DNA of 64,000 bases from Pelomonas sp963422775 (lineage in GTDB: Bacteria; Pseudomonadota; Gammaproteobacteria; Burkholderiales; Burkholderiaceae_C), in the NCBI GenBank assembly GCA_963422775.4, contig CAUJSJ030000169.1:16982-80981 (forward strand). Direction: 5' to 3'. The notes below the pieces were generated by a model that saw nothing but the letters and a program-made list of their open reading frames with translations, ran no database searches and was not told the origin of the DNA. The position numbers were made by a program, and so were the translations under genes. Shown here one piece after another: positions 1-8,228 of this stretch (positions are counted from its first letter, which is position 1; every line of letters begins with the position of its first letter).

Positions 1-2
1 TC

Positions 3-644
3 GACAAGCCCTTCCACCTGTCCTACCCCCAGGTCTTGGAGCACGAGGGCGAGACCTGGATGGTGCCGGAGAGCTACCAGGCCGGCGAGATCGCCCTCTA
101 CCGTGCCACCGACGACTCGCTGGACCACTGGGAGCGCGAATGTGCGCTGATCGGCGGCGTGCCCGGCGCGGATGCCTCGCTGATCGAGTACCAGGGCCGC
201 TGGTGGATGTTCTACACGCTCGTCGGCCCCGGCGCGCGCGACCAGCGCGAACTGCACGTCGCCCACGCCCCCGCGCTGGCGGGCCCGTGGACACCGCTGG
301 CCGCCAACCCGGTGCGCGTGAACCGCGAGGGCGCGCGCCCGGCCGGCCGGCCTTTCATCGGCCGCGACGGCATGCTGACGCTGCCGGTGCAGGACAGCTC
401 GACCGGCTACGGCGGCGCCACGCGGCTGTTGCGCTTTCCCGTGCTGATGCCGGAGCGCGTCGCCATCGAAGCCGGCACCGAACGCCTGACCGGCGATCTT
501 GTGAGCAGCAGCCACACCGCCGGCCTGCACACGTTGACGGGCTGCGGCGACTTCACGCTGATTGACGTGAAGCGCATCGACCACTCGCGCGGCAAGCAGT
601 GGCTGGACTTCAAGCGCCGGCTCCGGAGGCTGATGGGCGGTTGA
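3..644 (+). CDS. GINT1-like N-terminal beta-propeller protein, 3' part only
   Basis: The gene is open at the left window edge; frame 3 runs into the first base with DKPFHLSYPQV followed by a W-M-V-P-E-S motif, so its true start lies outside. The visible 213 residues contain the repeated beta-propeller pattern (GEIALYRA, YQGRWWMFYT, LHVAHAPALAGPWTP, GRDGMLTLPVQD) seen in bacterial proteins related to the N-terminal domain of glucosamine inositolphosphorylceramide transferase and, more distantly, to family 43/68 glycosidases. Such domains occur in proteins tied to surface polysaccharide genes. The substrate and reaction cannot be read from this fragment. It ends 53 bases before a gntR gene. Confidence 0.6.
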   Translation, partial: DKPFHLSYPQVLEHEGETWMVPESYQAGEIALYRATDDSLDHWERECALIGGVPGADASLIEYQGRWWMFYTLVGPGARDQRELHVAHAPALAGPWTPLAANPVRVNREGARPAGRPFIGRDGMLTLPVQDSSTGYGGATRLLRFPVLMPERVAIEAGTERLTGDLVSSSHTAGLHTLTGCGDFTLIDVKRIDHSRGKQWLDFKRRLRRLMGG

Positions 645-667
645 CGGCCGGGGAGGGGACTTGCGTT

Positions 668-689
668 GTGTATTGGTCAAGCAATACAC
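668..689. promoter_or_regulatory. Palindromic operator/promoter of the gntR-ABC operon
   Basis: A perfect inverted repeat with 8-base arms, GTGTATTG and CAATACAC, is separated by six bases (676-681) and lies 8 bases before the gntR start codon. A plausible -35 (TTGCGT, 661-666) and -10 (TACACT, 685-690) flank or overlap it. Transcription would then begin at or next to the ATG at 698, giving a leaderless or nearly leaderless message. YtrA-type GntR proteins are known to autoregulate their ABC-transporter operons through such palindromes; the assignment here is inference from position and symmetry. Confidence 0.65.
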
Positions 690-697
690 TAATACGC

Positions 698-1106
698 ATG
701 CCCAGCCCCCCGGCTTTCTTCGACATCCAGCCGCAACTGGCCACGCCCATCTACCGCCAGGTGGTGGAGCAGGTGCAGCGCCTCGTCGCGGGGGGCCAGC
801 TCGACCCTGGGGATGAGCTGCCCAGCGTGCGCGCCGTTGCCGAGCGGCATGCCATCAACCCGATGACCGTCAGCAAGGGCCTACAGCCTGCTGGAGGCCG
901 AGGGCTTGCTCGAGCGGCGCCGCGGCGTGGGCATGGTGGTGGCCGCGCGCGCCCAGCCCGCCGCCGCCGGCAGTGACCGCCTGGCCTTGCTGGCGCCCGC
1001 CGTGCAGGCATTGGCCCGACAGGCTCGCCAGCTCGGCATCCCGCCCGACCAGGCCGTCGAGGCCCTCGCGCGCGCCCTTCAATCCTTGGAACAGGACCAG
1101 CCATGA
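698..1106 (+). pseudogene. GntR-family (YtrA subfamily) transcriptional regulator, frameshifted
   Basis: The N-terminal 62 codons from ATG 698 encode a typical GntR winged helix (PIYRQVVEQVQRLVAGG, LPSVRAVAERHAINPMTVSK). After the SK codons near base 879 the frame is lost. One base too many in the GGG at about 879-881 moves the expected continuation (AYSLLEAEGLLERRRGVGMVV) into the next frame, which stays open to the stop at 1104-1106. The repaired protein would be about 135 residues, the usual length of short YtrA-type regulators without a ligand domain. Its stop overlaps the ATG of the ABC ATPase. Either an assembly indel or a real null mutation is possible. Confidence 0.8.
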
Positions 1107-1942
1107 CGCTCGCCATCGAGGCCCGCCAGCTCAGCCTCAGCCGTGACGCGGACTGGGGCGCCGCCCGCAGCCGCGTGCTCGACCGCATCGATTTGTCCAT
1201 TCCCGAGGGCGCCGTCGTCGGCCTCGTCGGGCGCAATGGCGCTGGCAAGAGCACGCTGATGCGCTGCCTGCTCGGGCTGACGACGCCCAGTGAGGGCGAG
1301 ACGCGGCTGCTGGGCGAGCCCAGCCTCGCGCTGACCGACGCGGTGCGCGAGCGCCTGGGTTACGCCGCGCAGACGCCCGACCTCTTCCCGCGCCTGACCG
1401 GCCTGGCGCATCTGGACGAGATGGCCGCGTTGTATCCCGGCGTCCACCTGCCCGGCGCCGTCGCGCTCGCCGCGCGGCTGGACCTGCCGCTGGGCCGGCG
1501 CGCGGATGCGCTGTCGCTGGGCGACCAGCAGAAGCTCGCTGTCGTGCTGGCGCTGGCCCACGACCCGGACCTGCTGCTGCTGGACGAGCCGGTGGCGAGC
1601 CTGGACCCGATCTCGCGCCGCGACTTCATGCGTGCGCTGTTCGCGATGCGACGCAAGGCGGCACCGCGCACGGTGCTGGTGTCCAGCCATCTGCTCAGTG
1701 ACCTGGAGCGCGTCGTCAGCCATGTGCTGTTTCTGCGCGAAGGGCGGGTGCAGCTTTTCGTCGAGTGGGACGACGCCGTGGAGCACCTGCGCTGCGTGCC
1801 CGCCCCCGAGCCCGACCCGGCCGGCCTGCACTGGAGTGCCGCCCAGGGCGGCCAGCTGCTGGTCGACAGCCGCCAACGGCCCGACGCCGCCGGCCTGCCG
1901 GGCCTGGGCATGGAAGACCTGCTGGAGGTGCTCAACACATGA
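1103..1942 (+). CDS. ABC transporter ATP-binding protein
   Basis: This 279-residue cytoplasmic ATPase powers the adjacent membrane protein. Visible motifs are Walker A GRNGAGKST (43-51), Q-loop Gln90, a signature variant LSLGDQQ (137-143) instead of LSGGQ, Walker B LLLLDEP (157-163) and H-loop His196. The start ATG overlaps the stop of the gntR gene (ATGA) and its own stop overlaps the ATG of the next gene, so the three genes form a translationally coupled operon. GntR-controlled two-component ABC exporters of this kind often respond to cell-envelope stress or antimicrobial compounds; the substrate here is unknown. Confidence 0.85.
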   Translation: MTLAIEARQLSLSRDADWGAARSRVLDRIDLSIPEGAVVGLVGRNGAGKSTLMRCLLGLTTPSEGETRLLGEPSLALTDAVRERLGYAAQTPDLFPRLTGLAHLDEMAALYPGVHLPGAVALAARLDLPLGRRADALSLGDQQKLAVVLALAHDPDLLLLDEPVASLDPISRRDFMRALFAMRRKAAPRTVLVSSHLLSDLERVVSHVLFLREGRVQLFVEWDDAVEHLRCVPAPEPDPAGLHWSAAQGGQLLVDSRQRPDAAGLPGLGMEDLLEVLNT

Positions 1943-3297
1943 AAGGCGTCTTGACGATGGACGATGCGGCGCCGCCCGCCTTCGACCTGCCGCTGGCCAC
2001 GCGGCTGCTGCCCGGCGCGGTGAGCGCTTTTGCGGCCTTGCTGGCCGTGGCGCATGGGGAAGGATTTCTGCGCGGATCAGGCGCGCTGGTCACGCTGTTG
2101 CACCTGCAGGCCAGCCTGCTGGCGCTCGGGGCGGCTGCCGCGGCGGCTGTGGCCCACGCCCGCCTGAGCCGATGGGAGGCCCGCGTTGCCCCGCAAAGCG
2201 CGCAGGCCCGGGTGCGTGCTGGCTTGCTGCGCGACTTGTGGCACATGGCGGCCATCGGCCTGGTCGGCCCGCTGGCGCTGGCTGTCGTCGTGGGCTGGCA
2301 GTCGGGCGATGCACAGCCTCTGCCGGGCACGCTGGCCGTGCTCGGGGCGAGCCTTTGCGCCAGCTTCTGCGCGGTGCACAGCTGGCAGGGCCGTGCGCGG
2401 CGCTGGCTGCTGCCGCTCGCTGTGGCGGTGCTGCTGTGCTTGCTGGCGGCGCCGGGCGCCGTGGCGGCGGTCAGCAGTGACGGCCGGCTGGCCCTGCTCA
2501 CGCTCGCACTCACGGCCGCGGCGGTGTGGCGCTTTGTGCTGGCGCCGCAGGCTCTGGCGGCGCGTGCGCTGGCTCTGCCATTTCCGAAATTGCCGCCCTG
2601 GTGGCGCCGTACCTGGGCACATCGCAGTTGGGAACTCGTCCGCTACCAGCAGCCCTATCAAACACTCACCGGCCGAGCGGTGCGTCCTCCCAAAGTGAAT
2701 GTCTTGCTGATGGGATTGGCATGGTTGCCGCAGTTCCTTGCCCAGGCCCAACACCTGGGCTGGCTGGGCTGGGGCCAGGCCTACAGCGCCGAGTACGCGG
2801 CGGCGGGCTATGGCGTGTGGATGCTGTTCATCGTGGCCTTCGCCGGTGCCTATCTCGTCGCGCCAACGCTGCACTGGCGCCACCGCCTTGCGCCGGGCGG
2901 CTTGACACCGCGGCGTTGGGCGCGCCGCCTGGTGTGGGGTTCCATGCTCGGTTATGCGGCGGCCGTCAGCCTGGGCATCGCCCTGTCGGTGCTCGCCAAT
3001 CGGCTGGCGTCCCGGCCGCTTCATGCCGACGCCTGGCCGCTGGCCATGGGAGATGTGTTGCTGGCGAGCAGCTTTGCCGTCTGGCAGCGCGGCCGGTACG
3101 AGGGCCAGGCAACGGGGTTGGCCTGCGTGATGGGCTTCGGCCTGGCCGCCTTCGCGGTGCTGGCCTTGCTGCCGCTGCTGGGCGTGACCCCCCAGCGTGG
3201 CGCCGTGTGGCTGCTTGTCGAGCTGGTCCTCACCGTGTGGCTCGCACTTTCGGCCATCCGCGCCTGGGCCGCACGCGATCTCAACGCGTTGGCCTGA
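1939..3297 (+). CDS. Polytopic membrane protein, probable partner of the ABC ATPase
   Basis: This 452-residue protein begins at an ATG that overlaps the ATPase stop (ATGA); a second ATG six codons later (1957) is also possible. It is dominated by alanine/leucine-rich hydrophobic stretches. I estimate about ten membrane segments, for example ALLTLALTAAAVWRFV and VMGFGLAAFAVLALLPLLG. No recognised permease motif was seen. Operon position strongly suggests it is the permease of the YtrA-type ABC system, but this is inference; the topology count is by eye. Confidence 0.7.
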   Translation: MKGVLTMDDAAPPAFDLPLATRLLPGAVSAFAALLAVAHGEGFLRGSGALVTLLHLQASLLALGAAAAAAVAHARLSRWEARVAPQSAQARVRAGLLRDLWHMAAIGLVGPLALAVVVGWQSGDAQPLPGTLAVLGASLCASFCAVHSWQGRARRWLLPLAVAVLLCLLAAPGAVAAVSSDGRLALLTLALTAAAVWRFVLAPQALAARALALPFPKLPPWWRRTWAHRSWELVRYQQPYQTLTGRAVRPPKVNVLLMGLAWLPQFLAQAQHLGWLGWGQAYSAEYAAAGYGVWMLFIVAFAGAYLVAPTLHWRHRLAPGGLTPRRWARRLVWGSMLGYAAAVSLGIALSVLANRLASRPLHADAWPLAMGDVLLASSFAVWQRGRYEGQATGLACVMGFGLAAFAVLALLPLLGVTPQRGAVWLLVELVLTVWLALSAIRAWAARDLNALA

Positions 3298-3335
3298 GCG
3301 TCATACTGGCGCCCACCCGCATCAGAGATTCGCCC

Positions 3336-4592
3336 ATGTCGTTGCTCAAGGACATAGACGCGGCCAGCGCCGCGCTGCAAGCCCAGGTCATTGCCTGGCG
3401 GCGTGACCTGCACGCGCACCCCGAGTTGGGCAACCGCGAGTTCCGCACGGCGTCCATCGTCGCCGAGCATCTGCGCAGCCTCGGCTTCGACGAGATCAAG
3501 ACGGGTGTGGCCCACACCGGCGTCGTCGGGCTGCTCAGGGGCGGCAAGCCCGGTGGCGTGGTTGCGCTGCGCGCCGACATGGACGCCCTGCCCGTCACCG
3601 AGGAGGTGGTGCTGCCGTTCGCGTCCAAGGCGCGCGCCGTCTGGAACGGCGAGGAGGTGGGCGTCATGCATGCGTGCGGGCACGACTGCCACGTCGCCAT
3701 CCTGATGGGCGTGGCGACCATCCTGGCCGGGCTGCGCGAGCAGATTCCCGGCTCGGTCAAGTTCATCTTCCAGCCCGCCGAGGAGATGCCGCCCGAGGGC
3801 GAGCAGGGCGGCGCCGCGCTGATGATCAAGGAAGGCGTGCTGGAGCACCCGACGCCGAGCGCCATCTTCGGCCTGCACGTCACGTCGCGCCAGCCGGCCG
3901 GCGTCATCGGCTACCGGCCCGGGCCCACGATGGCCAGCAGCGACAAGCTCAAGATCACCGTGCAGGGCAAGCAGACGCACGGCGCGGCGCCGTGGCTGGG
4001 CGTGGATCCCATCGTCACGTCCGCGCAGATCGTGCTGGGCCTGCAGACCATCGTCAGCCGCACGCTGGACCTGAACCGCGAGCCGGCCGTCGTCACCATC
4101 GGTGCCATCAAGGGCGGCGTGCGAGAGAACATCATCCCGGACTCGGTCGAGATGCGCGGCACCATCCGCAGCTTCGACGAGGGCATGCGCGACGCCATCC
4201 ACGAGCGCGTGGTGCAGCTGGCCGAAGGCATCGCCGCCGGATCACGCGCGACGTGCAAGGTCTGCATCACGAAGAACTACCCCGTCACGCGCAACGACCC
4301 GGTGCTGACCGAGCAGATGGTGCCCACGCTGACGCGCGTGGCCAGCACGGGCCCCCGCCCGATGGGCATCGAGGTCGTGCCCAAGGCCACCGGCGCCGAG
4401 GACTTCTCCTTCTTCCAGCGCCTGATCCCGGGCCTGTTCTTCTTCGTCGGCGTGACGCCGCCGGACATCGAGCCGAGCCAGGCCTACTCCAACCACTCGC
4501 CGCGCTTCATCGTCGACGAGCGCGGGCTGGAGGTCGGCGTGCGTGCGCTCGCCCACTTGGCGGTGGACTACCTTGCCGGCCAATCAGGCTGA
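3336..4592 (+). CDS. M20 family amidohydrolase (hippurate hydrolase-like)
   Basis: This 418-residue metallohydrolase of the M20D/amidohydrolase group cleaves the amide bond of N-acyl amino acids or related compounds. It carries RRDLHAHPELG near the N-terminus, the zinc-binding MHACGHDCH (111-119), the QPAEE catalytic glutamate motif (146-150), GLHV and a C-terminal NHSPRF motif, in the family order. The ATG at 3336 is the first start giving the conserved N-terminus. It is not overlapped with the ABC operon and its stop lies 20 bases from the convergent flgH stop. The natural substrate is not determined by sequence; peptidase, aminoacylase and auxin-conjugate hydrolase activities occur in this family. 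Confidence 0.88.
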   Translation: MSLLKDIDAASAALQAQVIAWRRDLHAHPELGNREFRTASIVAEHLRSLGFDEIKTGVAHTGVVGLLRGGKPGGVVALRADMDALPVTEEVVLPFASKARAVWNGEEVGVMHACGHDCHVAILMGVATILAGLREQIPGSVKFIFQPAEEMPPEGEQGGAALMIKEGVLEHPTPSAIFGLHVTSRQPAGVIGYRPGPTMASSDKLKITVQGKQTHGAAPWLGVDPIVTSAQIVLGLQTIVSRTLDLNREPAVVTIGAIKGGVRENIIPDSVEMRGTIRSFDEGMRDAIHERVVQLAEGIAAGSRATCKVCITKNYPVTRNDPVLTEQMVPTLTRVASTGPRPMGIEVVPKATGAEDFSFFQRLIPGLFFFVGVTPPDIEPSQAYSNHSPRFIVDERGLEVGVRALAHLAVDYLAGQSG

Positions 4593-4611
4593 CGCAGCGC
4601 AGAGCGCCGGA

Positions 4612-5280
4612 TCAACTCGGCGCGATATTGAGGAAGAAGCGCGACAGCCAGCCCACGGCGTGGGCGTCGGACGCCGCGCCGCGGCCGCGCTGCTCGATGC
4701 GCACATTGGCCACCGAGGTCGACGACACGGCATTGCCCTGGGCAATCATGCGCGGGTCCACCTGGCCGGAAAAGCGCAGCACGTCGACGTTGTGGTTGAC
4801 GCCGATCTGCTTCTCGCCGCTGATCATCAGGTGGCCGTTGGGCAGCACGCCGGTCACGACGGCCGTGATGGCGCCAGTGAACTCGTTGGTGTTCTGGTTG
4901 CTGCCCTTGCCCTTGTTGTCGTTGGCCGAGGTGGCGCCTGCGCTGGCCTTGCCGAAGGAGTTGCCGGCGATCAGCGGCAGCGCGGTCACGCCGGCAGACA
5001 GGCTGCCCGACTTGCTCAGCTCGCTGGTGCTGGTCTGTGTGGCCGAGACCTTTTCGACGATGTTGATCGTCAGCGTGTCGCCCACCAGCCGTGCGCGATG
5101 GTCCTCGAACAGTGGGCGGTAGCTGGCGCCCTGGTAGATGGCGCCGTTGGTGGGTGCCAGAGGCTGCACGGGCGGCAGGTTGACGACCGGCGTGTGGGCC
5201 AGTTCGACCTGGGGCTCGGGGTAGGGCGTGGCGCAACCGGCGAGCAGGGCCGTGGCGGCGAGGAGAGCGAGGTACTTCAT
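4612..5280 (-). CDS. flgH: Flagellar L-ring lipoprotein FlgH
   Basis: FlgH forms the outer-membrane bushing (L ring) of the flagellar basal body. The 222-residue product begins with a lipoprotein signal ending LLAGC, so Cys16 is the predicted lipidated residue. Family motifs include GASYRPLFEDHRARLVGDTLTI, NEFTGAITAVV, LPNGHLMISGEKQI and GQVDPRMI. It is the last gene of the flgBCDEFGH series, 11 bases after flgG. The P-ring gene flgI, which usually follows, is absent: the next gene is an unrelated convergent amidohydrolase. Confidence 0.95.
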   Translation of the reverse strand: MKYLALLAATALLAGCATPYPEPQVELAHTPVVNLPPVQPLAPTNGAIYQGASYRPLFEDHRARLVGDTLTINIVEKVSATQTSTSELSKSGSLSAGVTALPLIAGNSFGKASAGATSANDNKGKGSNQNTNEFTGAITAVVTGVLPNGHLMISGEKQIGVNHNVDVLRFSGQVDPRMIAQGNAVSSTSVANVRIEQRGRGAASDAHAVGWLSRFFLNIAPS

Positions 5281-5291
5281 GACGCGTCTCC

Positions 5292-6074
5292 TTAGATCTG
5301 GGCCAGCTTCTGCAGCATCTGGTCTGACGTCTGCACGGCCTTGGAGTTCAGCTCGTAGGCGCGCTGGGTCTGGATCATCTGCACCAGCTCCTCGACGACG
5401 TTGACGTTGGCCGTCTCGACGAAGCCCTGCTGCAGCGCGCCCATGCCGTTGTTGTTGGGCGCGCCGGTGTTGGGCGTGCCGCTGGAGGCGGTCTCGGCGA
5501 ACAGGTTCTGGCCCTTGGGGTCCAGGCCGGCCGGGTTCACGAAGTTGGCGAGCTGCAGCTGGCCGACGGTCTGCGGCGCGGTCTGGGCGGGCAGCGTGAC
5601 GCTGACGGTGCCGTCGTTGCCGATGGTCAGGCTCTGCGCGTTGTTGGGGATCGTGATGCCGGGCAGCACCGTGTAGCCGTTGCTCGTCACCATCTGGCCG
5701 TTGGCGTTGAGCTGGAAGCTGCCGTCGCGCGTGTAGGCGGTCGTGCCATCGGGCATCTGGATCTGGAAGAAGCCGTCGCCCTTGATGGCGAGATCCAGGT
5801 TGTTGCTGGTCTGCTGCAGGTTGCCCTGCGTGTAGATGCGCGCGGTGGCGACCGGGCGCACGCCCAGGCCCACCTGCAGGCCCGTGGGCAACACGGTTTG
5901 CTCGGTGGTGTTGGCGCCGCTCTGGCGCATGTTCTGGTAGATCAGGTCCTCGAAGACGGCGTGCGAGCGCTTGTAGCCATTGGTGGCGACGTTGGCGAGG
6001 TTGTTCGAGATGTTGTCCAGCTGGGTCTGCTGGGCTTCCATGCCGGTCTTGGCAATCCACAGGGAACGCATCAT
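5292..6074 (-). CDS. flgG: Flagellar distal rod protein FlgG
   Basis: FlgG builds the distal part of the flagellar rod. The 260-residue protein has the family length, the N-terminal MMRSLWIAKTGMEAQQTQLD and NNLANVATNGYKRS motifs, and the C-terminal coiled-coil region EELVQMIQTQRAYELNSKAV that packs against the N-terminus in axial proteins. It is 12 bases downstream of flgF and 11 bases upstream of flgH in one minus-strand operon. Confidence 0.96.
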   Translation of the reverse strand: MMRSLWIAKTGMEAQQTQLDNISNNLANVATNGYKRSHAVFEDLIYQNMRQSGANTTEQTVLPTGLQVGLGVRPVATARIYTQGNLQQTSNNLDLAIKGDGFFQIQMPDGTTAYTRDGSFQLNANGQMVTSNGYTVLPGITIPNNAQSLTIGNDGTVSVTLPAQTAPQTVGQLQLANFVNPAGLDPKGQNLFAETASSGTPNTGAPNNNGMGALQQGFVETANVNVVEELVQMIQTQRAYELNSKAVQTSDQMLQKLAQI

Positions 6075-6086
6075 GGCGGGGCCTCT

Positions 6087-6818
6087 TTACTGACTGCCAA
6101 GGAGCTTGGCGGATTGCTGGCCCTGGGTCTGGGCGATCTGCAGCAGCTTCATCTGCTGCTCGAACTGGCGGCCGGCGGCGATCATGGACACCATGGTCTC
6201 GACCGGGCTGACGTTGGAACCCTCCAGCGCACCGTCCTGCAGGCGCGCGGCGGGGTTGGCGGGCAGGTCGCCATCGGCCGCGCGGAACAGGCCGTCGTCG
6301 CCGCGCGTGAGCTGGTTGGTCGTCTCGGGCGTGACCAGCTTGAGCCGGCCCACCGTCGTCGGCTTCTGGTTGGGCGCCTTGGCGCTGATGGTGCCGTCGT
6401 TGCCGATCTCGACGGCGCTGTTGGGCGGCACGTTGATCGGGCCGCCGTCACCGAGCACCGGCATGCCGTTGCGCATGACGAGCAGGCCGTCGGCATTCAC
6501 GTCCAGCGAGCCGGCGCGGGTGTAGGCCTCGGTGCCGTCGTTGGACTGCACGGCCAGCCAGGCGTTGCCTTGCATGGCCACGTCGAGGTTGCGGCCGGTG
6601 GGCGTTAGCGGGCCGGGCGAGGCGTCGTAGCCAATGGTGGTTTCCAGCGCGTAGGCGCGCGTGGAGGCGCCGTCGCCACGCACGGGCACCGCACGGAAGG
6701 CCTGCAGCTCGGCGCGAAAGCCGTTGGTCGTCACGTTGGCGAGGTTGTGCGAGAGCACGTCCTGCCGCTGCATGGCCGCCTTCGCGCCGGCCATCGACAG
6801 GTAAATCATCCGATCCAT
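6087..6818 (-). CDS. flgF: Flagellar proximal rod protein FlgF
   Basis: FlgF is a proximal rod subunit. The 243-residue product starts MDRMIYLSMAGAKAAMQRQD, contains SHNLANVTTNGFRAELQAF and ends with the axial-protein C-terminal helix (SPVETMVSMIAAGRQFEQQMK). It lies between flgE and flgG. In the sequence as given, the frameshifted 3' end of flgE runs 13 bases into this gene; with flgE repaired the two genes are separated by 28 bases. Confidence 0.95.
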   Translation of the reverse strand: MDRMIYLSMAGAKAAMQRQDVLSHNLANVTTNGFRAELQAFRAVPVRGDGASTRAYALETTIGYDASPGPLTPTGRNLDVAMQGNAWLAVQSNDGTEAYTRAGSLDVNADGLLVMRNGMPVLGDGGPINVPPNSAVEIGNDGTISAKAPNQKPTTVGRLKLVTPETTNQLTRGDDGLFRAADGDLPANPAARLQDGALEGSNVSPVETMVSMIAAGRQFEQQMKLLQIAQTQGQQSAKLLGSQ

Positions 6819-6846
6819 GCTCGCTCCTCAGCCGGTGTCGTCGAGA

Positions 6847-8185
6847 TCAGCGAAGGTTCACGATCGTCTGCAGCACCTGATCCTGCGTCTTGATCGTCTG
6901 CGCGCTGGCCTGGTAGGCGCGCTGGGGCCGTCACCATGTTGACCAGCTCGGCCGTGATGTCGACGTTGCTTTCCTCCAGCGCGCCGGACTGCATCGAACC
7001 CATGTTGCCGTCGCCCGGCACGCCCACCACCGCGTCGCCCGAGGCGACGGTGCGGATCCAGACGTTGCCGCCCATGGTCTGCAGGCCTTGCGGGTTGCGG
7101 AAGTTGGCGAGCTCGATCTGGCCGGCCGGCTTGCTCTGGCCGTTGGAATAGCGGGCCTGGACGATGCCGTTGTTGGCCACCTGGATGCCGGTCAGCTGGC
7201 CCGGGGCGTAGCCGTCCTGCGTCAGGTTGGTCACCGCGAAGCTGCTGCCGTTCTCGGTGGCGCCGCTCAGCGACAGCTGGATGTTGGGGATGGCCAGCGT
7301 CGAGTTGCCTCGCGAGCTGGTGCCGGCCGGCACGTTCATGGTGATCACGCCGGGCGGCGTGGTGCTGCTGCCCGCAATGGCGGAAGGTGCACCGCCGGTG
7401 GGCGGGAAGGTGATGGTGGTGTAGGGCGTCGTCGGGTTGCCGAAGGCGTCCAGCGCGATGGCCGCGCCCGAGGCGTCGGTGTCGAACGGCGTGCCGTTGG
7501 CGGTCGCGTAGACGTTCCAGACGTCGTCGCCCGTTGCCGAGGTGGCGGCCTTCTGGAAGTAGAAGGTCACCGCCACGTCCTGGCCCTTGGCGTCGTAGGC
7601 CGTCATCGAGGTGGCATTGTTGTAGGTGGCGCTGTCCTTGAGGTCCATGCCGGTGCCCGTGCCGCCGCCGGGGGCGGTGGTCTTCAGGCGGGAGTCGAGG
7701 TTGAACTCCATCGTGACCTTGCTCGTCACCGCCGGCGGGATGCCGCCGGTGGGCAGCTGCAGCGGCTGGGCCGTGCCCGGCTGGATGACGCCGGCGCCGT
7801 TGGCCGGGTAGCCCATCAGCTTCAGGCCGTCGTTGTTGACGATGAAGCCGTCCTTGCTGACCTTGAACTGGCCGTTGCGGCTGTAGCGCGTCGGGTTGGT
7901 GCCGTCGCTGACCTGGAAGAAGCCGCCGCCGTTGATGGCGAGGTCCATCGGGTTCTCGGTCGTCGTGATGTTGCCCTGCGTGAACTGCTGGGCCACGGAC
8001 TGCAGGCTGGTGCCGATGCCGACCGAGTTCTGGCCCGCGCCGTTCAGCGCGGCCGCGTAGACGTCGGAGAACTCGGCCCGCGAACCCTTGGCGCCGAAGG
8101 TGCCCGAGTTGGCGATGTTGTTGCCGATGACGTCCAGGTTCTTGGAGGCGGCGTTGAGCCCGGAGAGGCCTTGCTGGAAGCTCAT
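6847..8185 (-). pseudogene. flgE: Flagellar hook protein FlgE, frameshifted near the C-terminus
   Basis: FlgE polymerises into the hook. The gene begins MSFQQGLSGLNAASKNLDVI with the axial-protein motif GNNIANSGTFGAKGSRAEF, followed by the variable D1/D2 domains. Near the C-terminus the reading frame changes at ELVNMVTA: one extra base in the G run 6924-6927 (C run on the coding strand) replaces the expected QRAYQASAQTIKTQDQVLQ with unrelated residues running to a stop at 6806. Removing that base restores QRAY...QTIVNLR and a stop at 6847-6849, giving 445 residues. The C-terminal helix is essential for hook assembly in the family, so as written the gene should be non-functional. Confidence 0.9.
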
Positions 8186-8228
8186 GGGAGGTCCTTGCTG
8201 TCGTGCGGGGGAAAAGGAGCGGGAGGGT

